Origin: Algoriphagus sanaruensis
Lineage (GTDB): Bacteria > Bacteroidota > Bacteroidia > Cytophagales > Cyclobacteriaceae
Assembly (NCBI RefSeq): GCF_001593605.1
Contig: NZ_CP012836.1
Coordinates: 3,476,501-3,540,500 of the forward strand
Length of the DNA: 64,000 nucleotides
Direction: 5' to 3'
Both the position numbers and the translations under genes were made by a program. A model generated the notes under the pieces. The model made no database searches. It worked only from the letters and a program-made list of their open reading frames with translations, and was not told the origin of the DNA. Every line of letters begins with the position of its first letter. The stretch's first letter is position 1. This document shows positions 18,298 to 28,525 of this stretch, in pieces.

Positions 18298-19074
18298 TTA
18301 GATCAAATAGAACAAGGTGAATACAAATACCCAAACCAAATCCACAAAGTGCCAGTATAAACCGATCTTTTCGATCATTTCGTAATGACCTCTTTTATCA
18401 TAAACACCAACTGCAGCTTGGTAAAATGCCAAGAATAATAATACTACACCAATAGTCACGTGAAATCCATGGAATCCAGTGATAAAGAAGAACAGCTGAG
18501 CAAAACCAGCAGGTCCGTACTCATTAACGGTAAGATTTGCACCAAAGACAGTTTCAGTTACATTTTGACCTAAAGTATTGATATAGGTTAACATTGAACC
18601 GCCATCAGTACCATGGATAAAGTGTGACCATTCCCATGCCTGACAACTCAAGAAAGTGACCCCTCCAAGGATAGTCCACAACATCCATTTTACTACATCA
18701 TTTCGATCATTTCGATGTCCAGCTTCCACAGCCAATACCATGGTTACAGAACTTGAAATCAAAATAAAAGTCATAATCCCTACGAATACTAGCGGAGCAT
18801 GGAAACCATGTAGGAATGGGACTGCCTCAAACACCAATTCAGGGACTGGCCAATATTCATTTGAACCGACAAATTCTGTAGCAGGGCCAGCGTAGGCAGG
18901 ATAACTCACTCTGATCGCTAAGTAGCTGATCAAAAACGCAGCGAATGTGAAAATGTCAGAAAGGAGGAAAAACCACATCATGAGTTTTCCATAGCTGGCT
19001 TTAAGTGGTTCGTTACCACCTCCCCAGACACCTCTTTTAGAGCTTACTCCAATAGCAGTAGAATGCGCAGACAT
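18298..19074 (-). CDS. ctaE: Cytochrome c oxidase subunit III
   Basis: A 258-residue membrane protein with about seven helices and the typical subunit III elements 'GKLMMWFFLLSDIFTF', 'QAWEWSHFI', 'FFFITGFHGFHVTIGV' and the C-terminal 'GLYWHFVDLVWVFVF'. It stabilises the catalytic core and may guide protons or oxygen; it carries no metal centre. It lies 26 nt downstream of a second subunit III-like gene, so this oxidase has two related proteins in tandem. Confidence 0.93.
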   Translation of the reverse strand: MSAHSTAIGVSSKRGVWGGGNEPLKASYGKLMMWFFLLSDIFTFAAFLISYLAIRVSYPAYAGPATEFVGSNEYWPVPELVFEAVPFLHGFHAPLVFVGIMTFILISSSVTMVLAVEAGHRNDRNDVVKWMLWTILGGVTFLSCQAWEWSHFIHGTDGGSMLTYINTLGQNVTETVFGANLTVNEYGPAGFAQLFFFITGFHGFHVTIGVVLLFLAFYQAAVGVYDKRGHYEMIEKIGLYWHFVDLVWVFVFTLFYLI

Positions 19075-19100
19075 AAATTTATTTGTTGTACCAGGTTAAT

Positions 19101-19682
19101 TTAATGATTCAATTGCAAGAACAAGAATAAATAAAGCCAGAGACCTCCAAGAAAATGCCAGTAAGTAGTCAGCATTTCCATAGGAACCATAGCCTTAGAA
19201 TGGACCTTGAACTGGAAGGACGAAATTAGCACAATAATCAGAAATATTAAACCACTGATCAGGTGCAATCCATGCATCCCAGTTAAAACATAAAGAAAAG
19301 ATCCAGCTGGATTGCCTACAAAAAAGACATCTCTATCTACCAAAGCAATCCAACTATACCATTGGCCAATGAGGAAAGAAATTCCAAGGATGACCGTGAG
19401 TACCATGCCCAATCTGAGTTGAACAAAATTATCTTTCTTGGCTGAGAAATAGGCCCATTGAAGCGTGATGGAGCTTAAAACAACTATACCGGAAGTCAGC
19501 CAAAAGATTTCAGGAAGGTCATAATCCAACCAATTACCCTCCGCTTGTCGGACAATGTAAGCACTTGTCCATGCCGCAAATAACATAACCACCGTAACCA
19601 TGAACAACCAAAGCGCAAATTTCTTTGGATGCATGCTAATAGGCTGTTCGACGATATCAATGTATTTGAGTTCCTTTTCCAT
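19101..19682 (-). CDS. Second heme-copper oxidase subunit III-like protein
   Basis: A 193-residue protein with five predicted helices. It has the subunit III signatures 'HPKKFALWLFMVTVVMLFAAW', quoted in part as 'KFALWLFMVTVVMLF', plus 'LTGMHGLHLISGL' and 'TTYWHFLGGLWLYLF'. It is shorter than the subunit III downstream and lacks the two N-terminal helices of the classical form, like the five-helix subunit III of bo3/caa3 relatives. The start is an ATG, 2 nt after the heme O synthase gene stop codon. Confidence 0.9.
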   Translation of the reverse strand: MEKELKYIDIVEQPISMHPKKFALWLFMVTVVMLFAAWTSAYIVRQAEGNWLDYDLPEIFWLTSGIVVLSSITLQWAYFSAKKDNFVQLRLGMVLTVILGISFLIGQWYSWIALVDRDVFFVGNPAGSFLYVLTGMHGLHLISGLIFLIIVLISSFQFKVHSKAMVPMEMLTTYWHFLGGLWLYLFLFLQLNH

Positions 19683-19684
19683 GA

Positions 19685-20590
19685 TTAAGGCATTTTATCC
19701 AACATATAGGCTATTTGCACAATCGGCAAATAGAGAAAAGAACCAAACATTATTTTCAAGGCAGACTTCCTAGAACAATCTCTCATTAATGAAAAGGTTT
19801 GAGCTAAGAACAATACGCCACAAATCGTAGCAACAATACCTGAATTAAGCCCAGTAAATCCGAAATAGCTTGGAAGTAATCCCAGAGGTAATAAAAACAA
19901 GGTATATATCATGATCTGAATAGCTGTATTCAAATCTTGACCACCTCCACTAGGTAACAGCTTAAAACCAGCACGTTTATAATCCTCATCACTTACCCAA
20001 GCAATCGCCCAAAAATGAGGAAACTGCCAGATAAACTGAATTCCAAAAATGATTAGGGCTTCATAAGATATTTGTCCAGTAGCAGCTGTCCAACCCAATA
20101 AAGGAGGCATTGCCCCAGGAATCGCGCCTACAAAAACCGCGATTGGTCCTACCTTTTTTAAAGGAGTATATACAAACACATACAGGATCATACTGAGTAC
20201 TCCAAGGCCAGTCGTCAAAGGATTTGTGAACACCCATAGAACACCTATACCCAAAAAAGCAACTAATGCAGTAAATAGATAGGCTTCTTGAAGTGTTATA
20301 ATCTGAAGTGGAAGAGGTCTGTTTTTGGTTCGTTGCATCAACTTATCCAAATCCCTCTCTAAAATTTCATTTGCCGCACCTGAGGCGCCAGTAATTAAAA
20401 ATCCACCAATGGCTAAACCTAGCATTCCAATCCAATTGAATGAGACGCTTCGATCTCCTAGAATGAACCCAAACGCTGCCGAAAAAGTAACTAAAGAAGC
20501 CAAACGCAACTTGATCAAATCCGAGTAGACTTTAACTCTAGAAATGAGCAGTGTAAATATAGACTGGTCAGTTACTTCAACTGTCCTCAT
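19685..20590 (-). CDS. ctaB: Protoheme IX farnesyltransferase (heme O synthase)
   Basis: A 301-residue UbiA-family polytopic enzyme that adds a farnesyl group to heme B, giving heme O for the oxidase. The prenyl-binding motif is 'NEILERDLDKLMQRTKNRPL', and a second conserved loop is 'YTPLKKVGPIAVFVGAIPGA'. Its start overlaps the stop of the heme A synthase gene by 4 nt (ATGA), so the two biosynthetic steps are translationally coupled. Confidence 0.96.
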   Translation of the reverse strand: MRTVEVTDQSIFTLLISRVKVYSDLIKLRLASLVTFSAAFGFILGDRSVSFNWIGMLGLAIGGFLITGASGAANEILERDLDKLMQRTKNRPLPLQIITLQEAYLFTALVAFLGIGVLWVFTNPLTTGLGVLSMILYVFVYTPLKKVGPIAVFVGAIPGAMPPLLGWTAATGQISYEALIIFGIQFIWQFPHFWAIAWVSDEDYKRAGFKLLPSGGGQDLNTAIQIMIYTLFLLPLGLLPSYFGFTGLNSGIVATICGVLFLAQTFSLMRDCSRKSALKIMFGSFLYLPIVQIAYMLDKMP

Positions 20591-21669
20591 GATCTAATAT
20601 GATTAACTTTTAATTTTCTTATTGGTCCTAATCTTACGATAAGATAGAACTGAATTCCAAGAAGCAAACAACCCAATACTAAATGGATTGGCTGCAAATA
20701 GGCTGGAATACCAAAGTAAGCCATGCCAATACCTGTAGAAATTTCTAAAAGCAAAACAATTGCTAGAAGAAATGAAGCCTTACTTATTTGTGATCCTCTG
20801 GTACTAAACTTAATCACCCAAAAGAAATAAAGAAGATGAACACCAAGAATCAAAAGAGAGAAAGATCGATGGATAATAAAATTCAAACCTACTCTTTCTA
20901 CCCACTCTTCTCTTAATAAATCACCCAATGCAAAGGAAATCCGATCAATTTCTTCGCGGACTTGAGTTCCTAATACGACTTGGATTAACATTAACACTAA
21001 TCCCAAAACCAAGATTAATTGGATCTTTCGTGGCGTTTGATTGGAATTGAATGTGTTTTCAACCCTAAGATCAACAAGGAAATGACCATAGAGAAGAACT
21101 AATACCAAAGCAATAGCAAGAAGCATATGGAAAGTGATCATCCATGCCAACAAGTTGGTAGAAACTACGATAGATCCAATCCATCCAGTAAATAGAACCA
21201 AAACCAATGCAATCAAAGAAGCCAATGGTATTTTTTTATCTACTTTCCAAAGCGAGAAAGAACGCCAACAGGTCAAGATGATTAGAAAACCAATAACAAC
21301 CCCGACCAATCTATTGATATATTCAATCCAAGTTTTGGTAGCATTAAACTCCTCTTCCACAAGGATAGATTTGTCATTTGCTATTTGATTTGCAGTCTTG
21401 GAGAATCCAAGTTTTTCAAGGGTAGCTACAAACCTTTCGTTCTTAGCTAATCTCTTTTCGAGATAAATTTCCTGATAGTTATCAGGAAGTTGATTAATAC
21501 TTGTAGGAGGAACAACACTTCCAAAGCACATAGGCCAGTCGGGACATCCCATTCCTGATCCAGTACTTCTTACAATTCCACCAACAAGTATTAGAAAATA
21601 AACAGCTATCACAGTAATCCATGAGATTCTGCGATAGCTGTTTAATTGTGTATTAATGCTTGGATTCAT
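20587..21669 (-). CDS. ctaA: Heme A synthase (CtaA/COX15 family)
   Basis: A 360-residue membrane enzyme that oxidises the C8 methyl of heme O to the formyl of heme A. It has eight helices in two four-helix halves. The N-terminal loop carries 'GGIVRSTGSGMGCPDWPMCFG', quoted in part as 'GCPDWPMCFG', with the conserved Cys pair. Candidate heme-binding His lie in 'TFHMLLAIALV', 'IIHRSFSLLIL' and 'QPIHLVLG'. The gene overlaps the end of ctaD by 17 nt. With the farnesyltransferase it implies an aa3-type rather than a bo3 or cbb3 oxidase. Confidence 0.95.
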   Translation of the reverse strand: MNPSINTQLNSYRRISWITVIAVYFLILVGGIVRSTGSGMGCPDWPMCFGSVVPPTSINQLPDNYQEIYLEKRLAKNERFVATLEKLGFSKTANQIANDKSILVEEEFNATKTWIEYINRLVGVVIGFLIILTCWRSFSLWKVDKKIPLASLIALVLVLFTGWIGSIVVSTNLLAWMITFHMLLAIALVLVLLYGHFLVDLRVENTFNSNQTPRKIQLILVLGLVLMLIQVVLGTQVREEIDRISFALGDLLREEWVERVGLNFIIHRSFSLLILGVHLLYFFWVIKFSTRGSQISKASFLLAIVLLLEISTGIGMAYFGIPAYLQPIHLVLGCLLLGIQFYLIVRLGPIRKLKVNHIRS

Positions 21670-23539
21670 TTGCAGCCAAGATCTCAGACTCCTCTTTCAT
21701 AATTTCCAATTCAACTTTCACAAGCTCTTGCTCATGTGGCAAATTGGACTCAGGAGTTTGGGACAATGGAACAGTTTGAGGGATAAAATCCTCAGATGCA
21801 CCTGGCTTAGAATAATCATATGGCCAACGATAAACAGTTGGAATCTCACCTGGCCAGTTACCATGACCCGGATTGATTGGAGTAGTCCATTCAAGAGTGG
21901 TAGATCTCCAAGGGTTTTGAGTAGCCTTTCTTCCTCTATACATGCTGTAGAAGAAATTGAACAAGAAGATAAACTGCGCAGCAAACGTGATGATAGCGGC
22001 AGCGGATACAAACATGTTCAAATCTGTGTACATGTTAGAGAACTCAAAGTTTGTCCATGAATAGTAACGACGAGGGAAACCAGCAATACCGATATAGTGC
22101 ATTGGGAAGAACACCATGTAAACACCAACGAAGGTTAACCAGAAGTGTACATAACCAAGACGAGCATCTAGCATTCTTCCAAACATCTTAGGGAACCAGT
22201 GATATACACCAGCTAAAAGTCCGAAGAATGAAGCTGAACCCATTACTAAATGGAAGTGTGCAACCACGAAATAAGTGTCGTGAAGTTGAATATCGATCGC
22301 AGAGTTACCCAAGAAGATACCTGTCAAACCACCTGAAATAAAGAAAGAAACAAGACCTATTGAGAACAACATTGCTGGAGTGAAAATTAGATTTCCTCTC
22401 CAAAGCGTAGTCAAATAGTTAAATACTTTTACCGCAGAAGGAACAGCGATGATCAATGTCAAGAACATAAAGATTGAACCCAAGAAAGGATTCATACCTG
22501 ACACGAACATGTGGTGAGCCCAAACAATAAAGGAAAGGATTGTGATTCCCAACATAGAAATAATCATCGCCTTATAACCAAAAATTGGCTTTCTAGCATT
22601 GGTAGCAATTACTTCAGAGGTAATACCCAAAGCTGGAAGAAGTACAATGTATACTTCTGGGTGACCTAAGAACCAGAATAAATGTTGATATAAAACTGGA
22701 CTACCACCTGTATTTGGTAAAGCTTCACCAGCTACATAGATATCTGACAAGTAGAATGAGGTTCCGAAGCTTCGATCAAATACAAGCAACAAAGCCGCAG
22801 CGAACAAAACAGGGAAAGACAATAGACCAATAACAGCTGTTAGGAAGAATGCCCAAATGGTCAACGGAAGTCTAGAGAAAGACATTCCTTTTGTTCTCAA
22901 GTTAATTACTGTGGTGATGTAGTTAATACCTCCCAAAAGAGAAGATGCAATAAAGAAGGTCATTGCCACCAACCAAAGTGTCATACCAAGACCTGATCCT
23001 GGAATAGCCTGTTCCAAGGCTGACAATGGCGGGTAAACAACCCATCCACCACCTGCAGGACCTGTTTTAATAAATAATGAAATAAACATGATCACACTGG
23101 AAATGAAGAAAAACCAGTATGAAAGCATATTCATAAAACCTGAAGCCATATCTCTCGCTCCAATTTGAAGCGGAATCAAGAAATTTGAGAAAGTCCCACT
23201 CAAACCTGCAGTCAATACAAAGAACACCATAATGGTTCCGTGCATAGTAACCAAAGCAAGGTAGAACGTAGGGTCAAGTTTACCTGTCTCATCAATCCAT
23301 CCACCCAGTAGAGGGCGAAGGAATTCTAGATTCATATCTGGGAACCCAAGTTGTAATCTGAAAAGGATGGAAAGAAAACCTCCAATCAAAGCCCAGAAAA
23401 TACCTGTTACCAAGAATTGTTTACCGATCATTTTATGATCAGTACTGAAAATGTATTTGGTAATAAAATTGTCATGATGCTCGTGATCGTGATGATCGTG
23501 AGCAGCAACGTCATGATGTCCAACAGCAGCTGTAGCCAT
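21653..23539 (-). CDS. ctaD: Cytochrome c oxidase subunit I
   Basis: The 628-residue catalytic subunit of the heme-copper oxidase, reducing O2 to water and pumping protons. Key motifs are present: 'MHGTIMVFFVLTAG' (low-spin heme region), 'WFLGHPEVYIVLLP' with the CuB His and the His-Tyr crosslink pair, an 'AHHMFVSG' CuB His pair, and 'HDTYFVVAHFHLVMG' with heme a3 and heme a ligands. The N-terminus is unusually His-rich (DVAAHDHHDHEHHD), possibly binding metal during assembly, though this is speculative. It lies 11 nt downstream of the subunit II gene. Confidence 0.97.
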   Translation of the reverse strand: MATAAVGHHDVAAHDHHDHEHHDNFITKYIFSTDHKMIGKQFLVTGIFWALIGGFLSILFRLQLGFPDMNLEFLRPLLGGWIDETGKLDPTFYLALVTMHGTIMVFFVLTAGLSGTFSNFLIPLQIGARDMASGFMNMLSYWFFFISSVIMFISLFIKTGPAGGGWVVYPPLSALEQAIPGSGLGMTLWLVAMTFFIASSLLGGINYITTVINLRTKGMSFSRLPLTIWAFFLTAVIGLLSFPVLFAAALLLVFDRSFGTSFYLSDIYVAGEALPNTGGSPVLYQHLFWFLGHPEVYIVLLPALGITSEVIATNARKPIFGYKAMIISMLGITILSFIVWAHHMFVSGMNPFLGSIFMFLTLIIAVPSAVKVFNYLTTLWRGNLIFTPAMLFSIGLVSFFISGGLTGIFLGNSAIDIQLHDTYFVVAHFHLVMGSASFFGLLAGVYHWFPKMFGRMLDARLGYVHFWLTFVGVYMVFFPMHYIGIAGFPRRYYSWTNFEFSNMYTDLNMFVSAAAIITFAAQFIFLFNFFYSMYRGRKATQNPWRSTTLEWTTPINPGHGNWPGEIPTVYRWPYDYSKPGASEDFIPQTVPLSQTPESNLPHEQELVKVELEIMKEESEILAANESKH

Positions 23540-23550
23540 ATCCTTAAATT

Positions 23551-24588
23551 TTATTTTTTACTTTCGCTCAATTGAATTTCTGCAAGTTCTCTCATTTCAG
23601 CAGGTAATCCTTCAGCTAATGCTGGGTTCTGCTGGATAAAAGACTTCTGTTCCGTCAACCACTTTTGGTAAGCCTCTGGCTCTACCACTTCAATCACCTT
23701 CTTCATTGAGAAGTGCCCACGCCCACAGATTTCTGTACAAGCGATTTCATATTCAAATTCCGGATCTTTCAATTCTGCTCTCATTTCTTCAGTTGTCTTG
23801 GTTGGAACAAACCAGAAACGAGTAGGCATACCAGGAACTGCATCCATTTTTAATCTCATGTGAGGAGCAAATACAGAATGCAATACATCACGAGCTCTAA
23901 TTTTGAAAAGAACCGGTTCACCCTTTGGAATAACTACCTTAGGAGAAGGGAAATCATCAAGTGAGTTTTTATCTGTAAAATCAACACCGTGAGAATTGGA
24001 GGCTGTGATCAAACGATAATCATAATCTCCCAATACATTGTCCTTACCTGGGTATCTTACTTCCCAAGCAAATTGATATCCCATTATTTCTACGACATGT
24101 GCTTTCTCAGGAGCAGGTGCTGTAATATCAGACCAAGCCATCCATCCAGAAATTACCAGACCTGCTAATACAACGCCAGGTACCGCAGTCCAGATAATTT
24201 CTAACTTGTTATTGTCAGGGTAGAAAGTTGCAGTCCTATTCTCTTTGTACTGGTACTTATAGGGGAAAATAAATAGCAATACGTGAGTAATAAGAAACAC
24301 AATTCCTGTCACTGCCATCGTAATCCAGAACAAATTATCTGTCACCACACCATGCTCAGAGGCGATCGGAAGTTGATAGTTATCAAACTCCTTAATTGAA
24401 TACCAGAACATCAATGCACCCGCACCTAATAAGAAGAGCACAAATAAAATTGCGTTCACCTTATTACTACCCGTTACGACCTTTTTGTCTGAACCTTTAA
24501 CTACAGAGACTAAGGTCTGGATTCGGTAAACCATCCAAATAATGGACAGCAACAAAAGAACCCCTACTCCAATCAGAAATCCGTACAT
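23551..24588 (-). CDS. ctaC: Cytochrome c oxidase subunit II (CuA subunit)
   Basis: A 345-residue subunit with a leading helix, two further hairpin helices (about residues 48-66 and 88-108) and a periplasmic cupredoxin domain. The CuA ligands are visible: His in 'VLHSVFAPH' and Cys/Glu/Cys/His/Met in 'CTEICGRGHFSM'. There is no C-terminal CxxCH heme domain, so electrons must come from a separate cytochrome, most likely the ACIII heme subunits encoded upstream. It follows actF with a 24-nt gap. Confidence 0.96.
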   Translation of the reverse strand: MYGFLIGVGVLLLLSIIWMVYRIQTLVSVVKGSDKKVVTGSNKVNAILFVLFLLGAGALMFWYSIKEFDNYQLPIASEHGVVTDNLFWITMAVTGIVFLITHVLLFIFPYKYQYKENRTATFYPDNNKLEIIWTAVPGVVLAGLVISGWMAWSDITAPAPEKAHVVEIMGYQFAWEVRYPGKDNVLGDYDYRLITASNSHGVDFTDKNSLDDFPSPKVVIPKGEPVLFKIRARDVLHSVFAPHMRLKMDAVPGMPTRFWFVPTKTTEEMRAELKDPEFEYEIACTEICGRGHFSMKKVIEVVEPEAYQKWLTEQKSFIQQNPALAEGLPAEMRELAEIQLSESKK

Positions 24589-24612
24589 ATCTTATTTTTT
24601 TCGGATAAATTA

Positions 24613-25905
24613 TTAAATGTGATGATGATAGCTTTCTTCAAGCATTGGGTGATTTTTCGCAATGAGATTTTTCTTAGCTAGACCTCCAAGCACAACCAAC
24701 GCCACCGTAGAACCATAAACCAAGAACATCCCTACTTCCATAAGTCCGATGCCACCGTTGTGTCCCAAAGTACCTGGCTGAACCATCAAGAAGAAGTCAA
24801 TCCAGTGACCCACTAACAAAATGGTACAAACTAACTTAAGGAAAACGCCATGTCTCTTGGAATCTCTAGTCATAAGAACTAGGAAAGGAAGGAAGAAGTT
24901 TAAACCAAGATTCACAAAAATGAAAGGACTGTAGATATCGCTGGTTAATCGCTCTACAAAGTAAACTGTTTCTTCAGGGATGTTTGCGTAATAGATCAAC
25001 AAGAACTGAGAGAACCATAGGTAAGTCCAGAAGATAGAAAATCCAAACACGAATTTACCAAGATCATGTACGTGGTTTTCATTAACCATTTCCAAATATC
25101 CTCTTCCTTTCAGAAATAAAACGATCAATGTAATCGCTGAAAGCCCAGATACGAACCAAGAAGCAAATACATACCAACCAAAAAGGGTTGAGAACCAATG
25201 GGTGTCAATTGACATTACCCAATCCCAAGCAGAAACCGATGAAGAAACAGCAAAGAATACTAGGAAGTATGCTGCCCAACTTCTCATTTTATACCAATGA
25301 GAAGTTCCTCCCAATTGATCTTCAGCATCACTGATCTTTTGAAACTTTTTAAAGAAAAAGACCCAGAACCCAAAGAACAATACCATTCTCAAGATGTAAA
25401 ACACTGGGAAGGTACCTTTTGCCATTGGCCAATAAAAGAAAGCACCTTTACCGTCAATGATTGGGTCATATTGCGGATCATTTTTATCAAATAGATAAGC
25501 ATGCGTCCAATGGAACAAATCATGATTTGCAATGAAAAACGTAGCAATCATTAAAATTCCAGCAAATGGAAGCCAATTACCCAATGAAAGCATAACTCTT
25601 AAGATTGGCGCAGACCAACCTGCCTGAGCTGCAAACTGAATGGCGAAAAAGAATACACCAACAATGGCAATACCAGTAAAGAAGACATTGTTTATCCACA
25701 TATTGGCGAATAGACGCTCATACCAATGAAAAGGATGAGCTTCCGCTTCAGCGCCTTCATGGTGACCACCAGTCATTGCTAGAATAATTCCAATTCCAAG
25801 AATAACAGCACCAATGATCAAAACAGTCATGATAGACTTTTTGATTGAAGCAGAGAATTCAAATCTCTGATCTAAGTTATAGTGATTTTCTCCGTGATGA
25901 GCCAT
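24613..25905 (-). CDS. actF: Alternative complex III membrane subunit ActF
   Basis: A 430-residue polytopic protein with about ten helices, related to the NrfD-like ActC subunit. It has a C-terminal His-rich tail (ESYHHHI). In ACIII, ActC and ActF form the quinol-binding membrane core that passes electrons to the Fe-S and heme subunits. The gene order actA-B-C-D-E-F directly upstream of the oxidase genes is the established arrangement of the ACIII-caa3 supercomplex. It is separated from actE by 2 nt. Confidence 0.93.
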   Translation of the reverse strand: MAHHGENHYNLDQRFEFSASIKKSIMTVLIIGAVILGIGIILAMTGGHHEGAEAEAHPFHWYERLFANMWINNVFFTGIAIVGVFFFAIQFAAQAGWSAPILRVMLSLGNWLPFAGILMIATFFIANHDLFHWTHAYLFDKNDPQYDPIIDGKGAFFYWPMAKGTFPVFYILRMVLFFGFWVFFFKKFQKISDAEDQLGGTSHWYKMRSWAAYFLVFFAVSSSVSAWDWVMSIDTHWFSTLFGWYVFASWFVSGLSAITLIVLFLKGRGYLEMVNENHVHDLGKFVFGFSIFWTYLWFSQFLLIYYANIPEETVYFVERLTSDIYSPFIFVNLGLNFFLPFLVLMTRDSKRHGVFLKLVCTILLVGHWIDFFLMVQPGTLGHNGGIGLMEVGMFLVYGSTVALVVLGGLAKKNLIAKNHPMLEESYHHHI

Positions 25906-25907
25906 GA

Positions 25908-26597
25908 TTAATTCGCTGGGTTTGCTTCGACCGCGGTAGAATCTGCAGAGGCTACTGGTTCAGCAGCAGCAGTTTGACCTTGGATAACTTGTTTTACATA
26001 GTGTACAATTTTCCATCTGCTTTCAGCAGGAATCTGAGAGCCATGAGCTCCCATTCTGCCTTTGCCTTTAGTGATTACATGGAAAATATGGCCTTCAGGC
26101 AAATTGATATAAGCGCCACCAGTAAGGTTAGCAACCCCACCAATGATCTCACCAGCTTTACCATCTCCTTGACCACCTTTGCCATGGCAAGCAGAACAAA
26201 ACTGAGTGTACAAACGCTCTCCATCTTTCAAAACCGCCTCAGACGATGCAACTGGATTTTTGATCAAAGCTGCCTCTTCCAATTCAAACTGTTTCAATCG
26301 ATGAGGTAACATCCCTTGACTATTACGAGGAACCGTGTTTTCAACTGGTTCTCTCATATTCATCCCATGAGGGTTATTAATATTGGAATTAAAGAATTCA
26401 CCTTTTCCATCTTCTCTTGTGGAAAGCCAAGAACCTTGAGATTCATCTTTGATTTGAGTCAAAGGTTCATAAGCTACAGAGTGATACATCTGAGGCGCAT
26501 ATTCAAGCCCCGGATTATCGCCACTTGCCTTACATCCTGCCAAAAGAGAAATGGCAAGAACAGAACCTGCGAATACTAATGCGTTAGCAATTTTCAT
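25908..26597 (-). CDS. actE: Alternative complex III monoheme cytochrome c lipoprotein ActE
   Basis: A 229-residue protein from the ATG at 26597, because the longer frame begins at a TTG and lacks a good signal. The N-terminus is a lipoprotein signal (lipobox LLAGC). The single heme site is CSACHGKGGQGDG. The sixth ligand is probably a Met in the following domain ('GRMGAHGSQIP'). In ACIII the lipid-anchored ActE hands electrons from the ActA hemes to the oxidase CuA. An Ala-rich C-terminal tail follows the heme domain. Confidence 0.93.
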   Translation of the reverse strand: MKIANALVFAGSVLAISLLAGCKASGDNPGLEYAPQMYHSVAYEPLTQIKDESQGSWLSTREDGKGEFFNSNINNPHGMNMREPVENTVPRNSQGMLPHRLKQFELEEAALIKNPVASSEAVLKDGERLYTQFCSACHGKGGQGDGKAGEIIGGVANLTGGAYINLPEGHIFHVITKGKGRMGAHGSQIPAESRWKIVHYVKQVIQGQTAAAEPVASADSTAVEANPAN

Positions 26598-26610
26598 ATA
26601 TCCGGTTTTA

Positions 26611-27141
26611 CTATTCAAAACTTTTGTTATTCACTTCTGTGGCACCGGAAGATTTCAGCACCTCTTTAATTTTCTCAACCTCAATTGCTGAATTATTAGC
26701 AATATCGATCGCCATGATATGCTTATCATCTGTGCTTCTAAGATCGAAGATTCGAGGCTGAGCCCATGGTTTCAAATTTGAACTAACCATAAATACTCCA
26801 ACCATTCCAAAAGCAGCTAGAAGAACTGTCATTTCAAAGGAAACTGGAATAAAATCAGGGAATGCAGCATGATCCTTACCACCAATAATCATTGGCCAGT
26901 CAAATTTCATCATGTAAAACTGCATGGTTAACGCTAAGCTAGTACCCAACAAACCAAAAAGGAAAGCGGCGATAGGAAGTCTGCTTCGCTTGTATCCAAG
27001 TACATGCTCAAGACCATGAACTGGGTAAGGAGAATATACTTCGTGGATTTTAACACCACTTTCTCTTACTTCTTTAACTGCATGGAGCAACACGTCTTCA
27101 TCGTCGTATACTCCAAGAATAAAATGCGTATCTCTTTCCAT
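26611..27141 (-). CDS. actD: Alternative complex III subunit ActD (DUF3341)
   Basis: A 176-residue protein with an N-terminal cytoplasmic part ('ILGVYDDEDVLLHAVKEVRE', 'YSPYPVHGLEHVLGYKRSRLP') and two central helices (about residues 58-76 and 97-120). This is the DUF3341 family, known as the ActD subunit, which anchors the cytoplasmic side of ACIII. It is separated from actC by 2 nt. Confidence 0.93.
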   Translation of the reverse strand: MERDTHFILGVYDDEDVLLHAVKEVRESGVKIHEVYSPYPVHGLEHVLGYKRSRLPIAAFLFGLLGTSLALTMQFYMMKFDWPMIIGGKDHAAFPDFIPVSFEMTVLLAAFGMVGVFMVSSNLKPWAQPRIFDLRSTDDKHIMAIDIANNSAIEVEKIKEVLKSSGATEVNNKSFE

Positions 27142-27143
27142 GA

Positions 27144-28508
27144 TTAGTTATGTGCTTTATCAGATGAAGACTTCAATACAGATTTAACTTCAGCCATATT
27201 AATTACTGGGAAAAACTTCGCGAAAAGGAAGAACAACGTAAAGAATAAGCCGAAAGTGAACATATATACTCCGACATCTGCCCAAGTTGGATAGAACATC
27301 GCCCATGAAGAAGGCAAGAAATCTCTATGAAGGGATGTTACAATGATTACAAATCGCTCAAACCACATCCCAATATTAACTACCAAAGAGAGAATGAAAG
27401 TCGCAACAATGGAAGTTCTAATTTTCTTAAACCAGAAAAGCTGCGGAGAGATCACGTTACAGGTCATCATGGACCAATATGCCCACCAATAAGGACCCGT
27501 AGCGCGGTTTATGAAGGCATACTGCTCAGCATCTACTCCTGAATACCATGCGATGAAGAATTCTGTGATGTAAGCAATACCCACTATAGATCCAGTGATG
27601 ATGATAACGATGTTCATCAATTCAATATGGCCCATCGTGATATAATCCTCGAGTTTGAAAACTTTTCGGGTAATGATCATCAAAGTCAAAACCATTGCAA
27701 ATCCTGAGAAAATCGCACCTGCAACGAAGTACGGAGGGAAGATGGTAGTATGCCATCCTGGAATTACCGAAGTCGCAAAGTCAAAGGATACGATAGTATG
27801 TACTGAAAGTACAAGAGGAGTTGCTAAACCCGCTAGAATCAATGATACTGACTCATATCTCATCCAAGTTTTTGCAGCACCATCCCAACCGAAAGAAAGA
27901 GCTCCATAAATGGTTTTTCTCAAACCTGTAGCACGATCACGAATAGTGGCAAAATCAGGAATCAAACCGATGTACCAGAACACCAAGGAAACTGAGAAAT
28001 AGGTAGAAATCGCAAATACGTCCCAAAGAAGTGGGGAATTAAAGTTTACCCAAAGCGAACCAAATGTATTTGGCAAAGGCAATGCCCAATAAGCTCCAAT
28101 CCAAGGACGGCCCATGTGAATTACCGGGAACATCGCCGCACAGATTACGGCAAAAATGGTCATCGCTTCAGCAGCTCGGTTAATGGATGTTCTCCACTTT
28201 TGTCTAAACAACAATAATACTGCTGAAATCAACGTACCGGCGTGACCGATACCCACCCACCATACGAAGTTGGTGATGTCCCAAGCCCAACCGATGGTCT
28301 TGTTAAGTCCCCACATACCAATTCCTTCCCAGAGAGTGGCAAGTAGAGCAATTGATCCTAAAGCCAATACTCCGGCAGCGGTAAGGAAGGCCAAAAACCA
28401 AGATTTGGATGGCTTACCTTCTACCTGTCGAGCCACATCATATGTGACATCATGGTAGCTTTTTCCACCGGTAACTAACGGCTCGCGTACGGATGAAGTA
28501 ACCTGCAT
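27144..28508 (-). CDS. actC: Alternative complex III NrfD/PsrC-like membrane subunit ActC
   Basis: A 454-residue protein with about ten membrane helices of the polysulfide reductase NrfD type, for example '[24 protein letters not shown]', quoted in part as '[19 protein letters not shown]'. It forms the quinol-oxidising membrane core with ActF and contacts the ActB iron-sulfur subunit. It is 17 nt downstream of actB. Confidence 0.95.
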   Translation of the reverse strand: MQVTSSVREPLVTGGKSYHDVTYDVARQVEGKPSKSWFLAFLTAAGVLALGSIALLATLWEGIGMWGLNKTIGWAWDITNFVWWVGIGHAGTLISAVLLLFRQKWRTSINRAAEAMTIFAVICAAMFPVIHMGRPWIGAYWALPLPNTFGSLWVNFNSPLLWDVFAISTYFSVSLVFWYIGLIPDFATIRDRATGLRKTIYGALSFGWDGAAKTWMRYESVSLILAGLATPLVLSVHTIVSFDFATSVIPGWHTTIFPPYFVAGAIFSGFAMVLTLMIITRKVFKLEDYITMGHIELMNIVIIITGSIVGIAYITEFFIAWYSGVDAEQYAFINRATGPYWWAYWSMMTCNVISPQLFWFKKIRTSIVATFILSLVVNIGMWFERFVIIVTSLHRDFLPSSWAMFYPTWADVGVYMFTFGLFFTLFFLFAKFFPVINMAEVKSVLKSSSDKAHN

Positions 28509-28525
28509 AGTTTATAAAATTATGA

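Noticed and set aside
21656..22060. 134-codon plus-strand frame antisense to ctaD
   Set aside because: It is fully inside a conserved oxidase gene, so it is a shadow frame.
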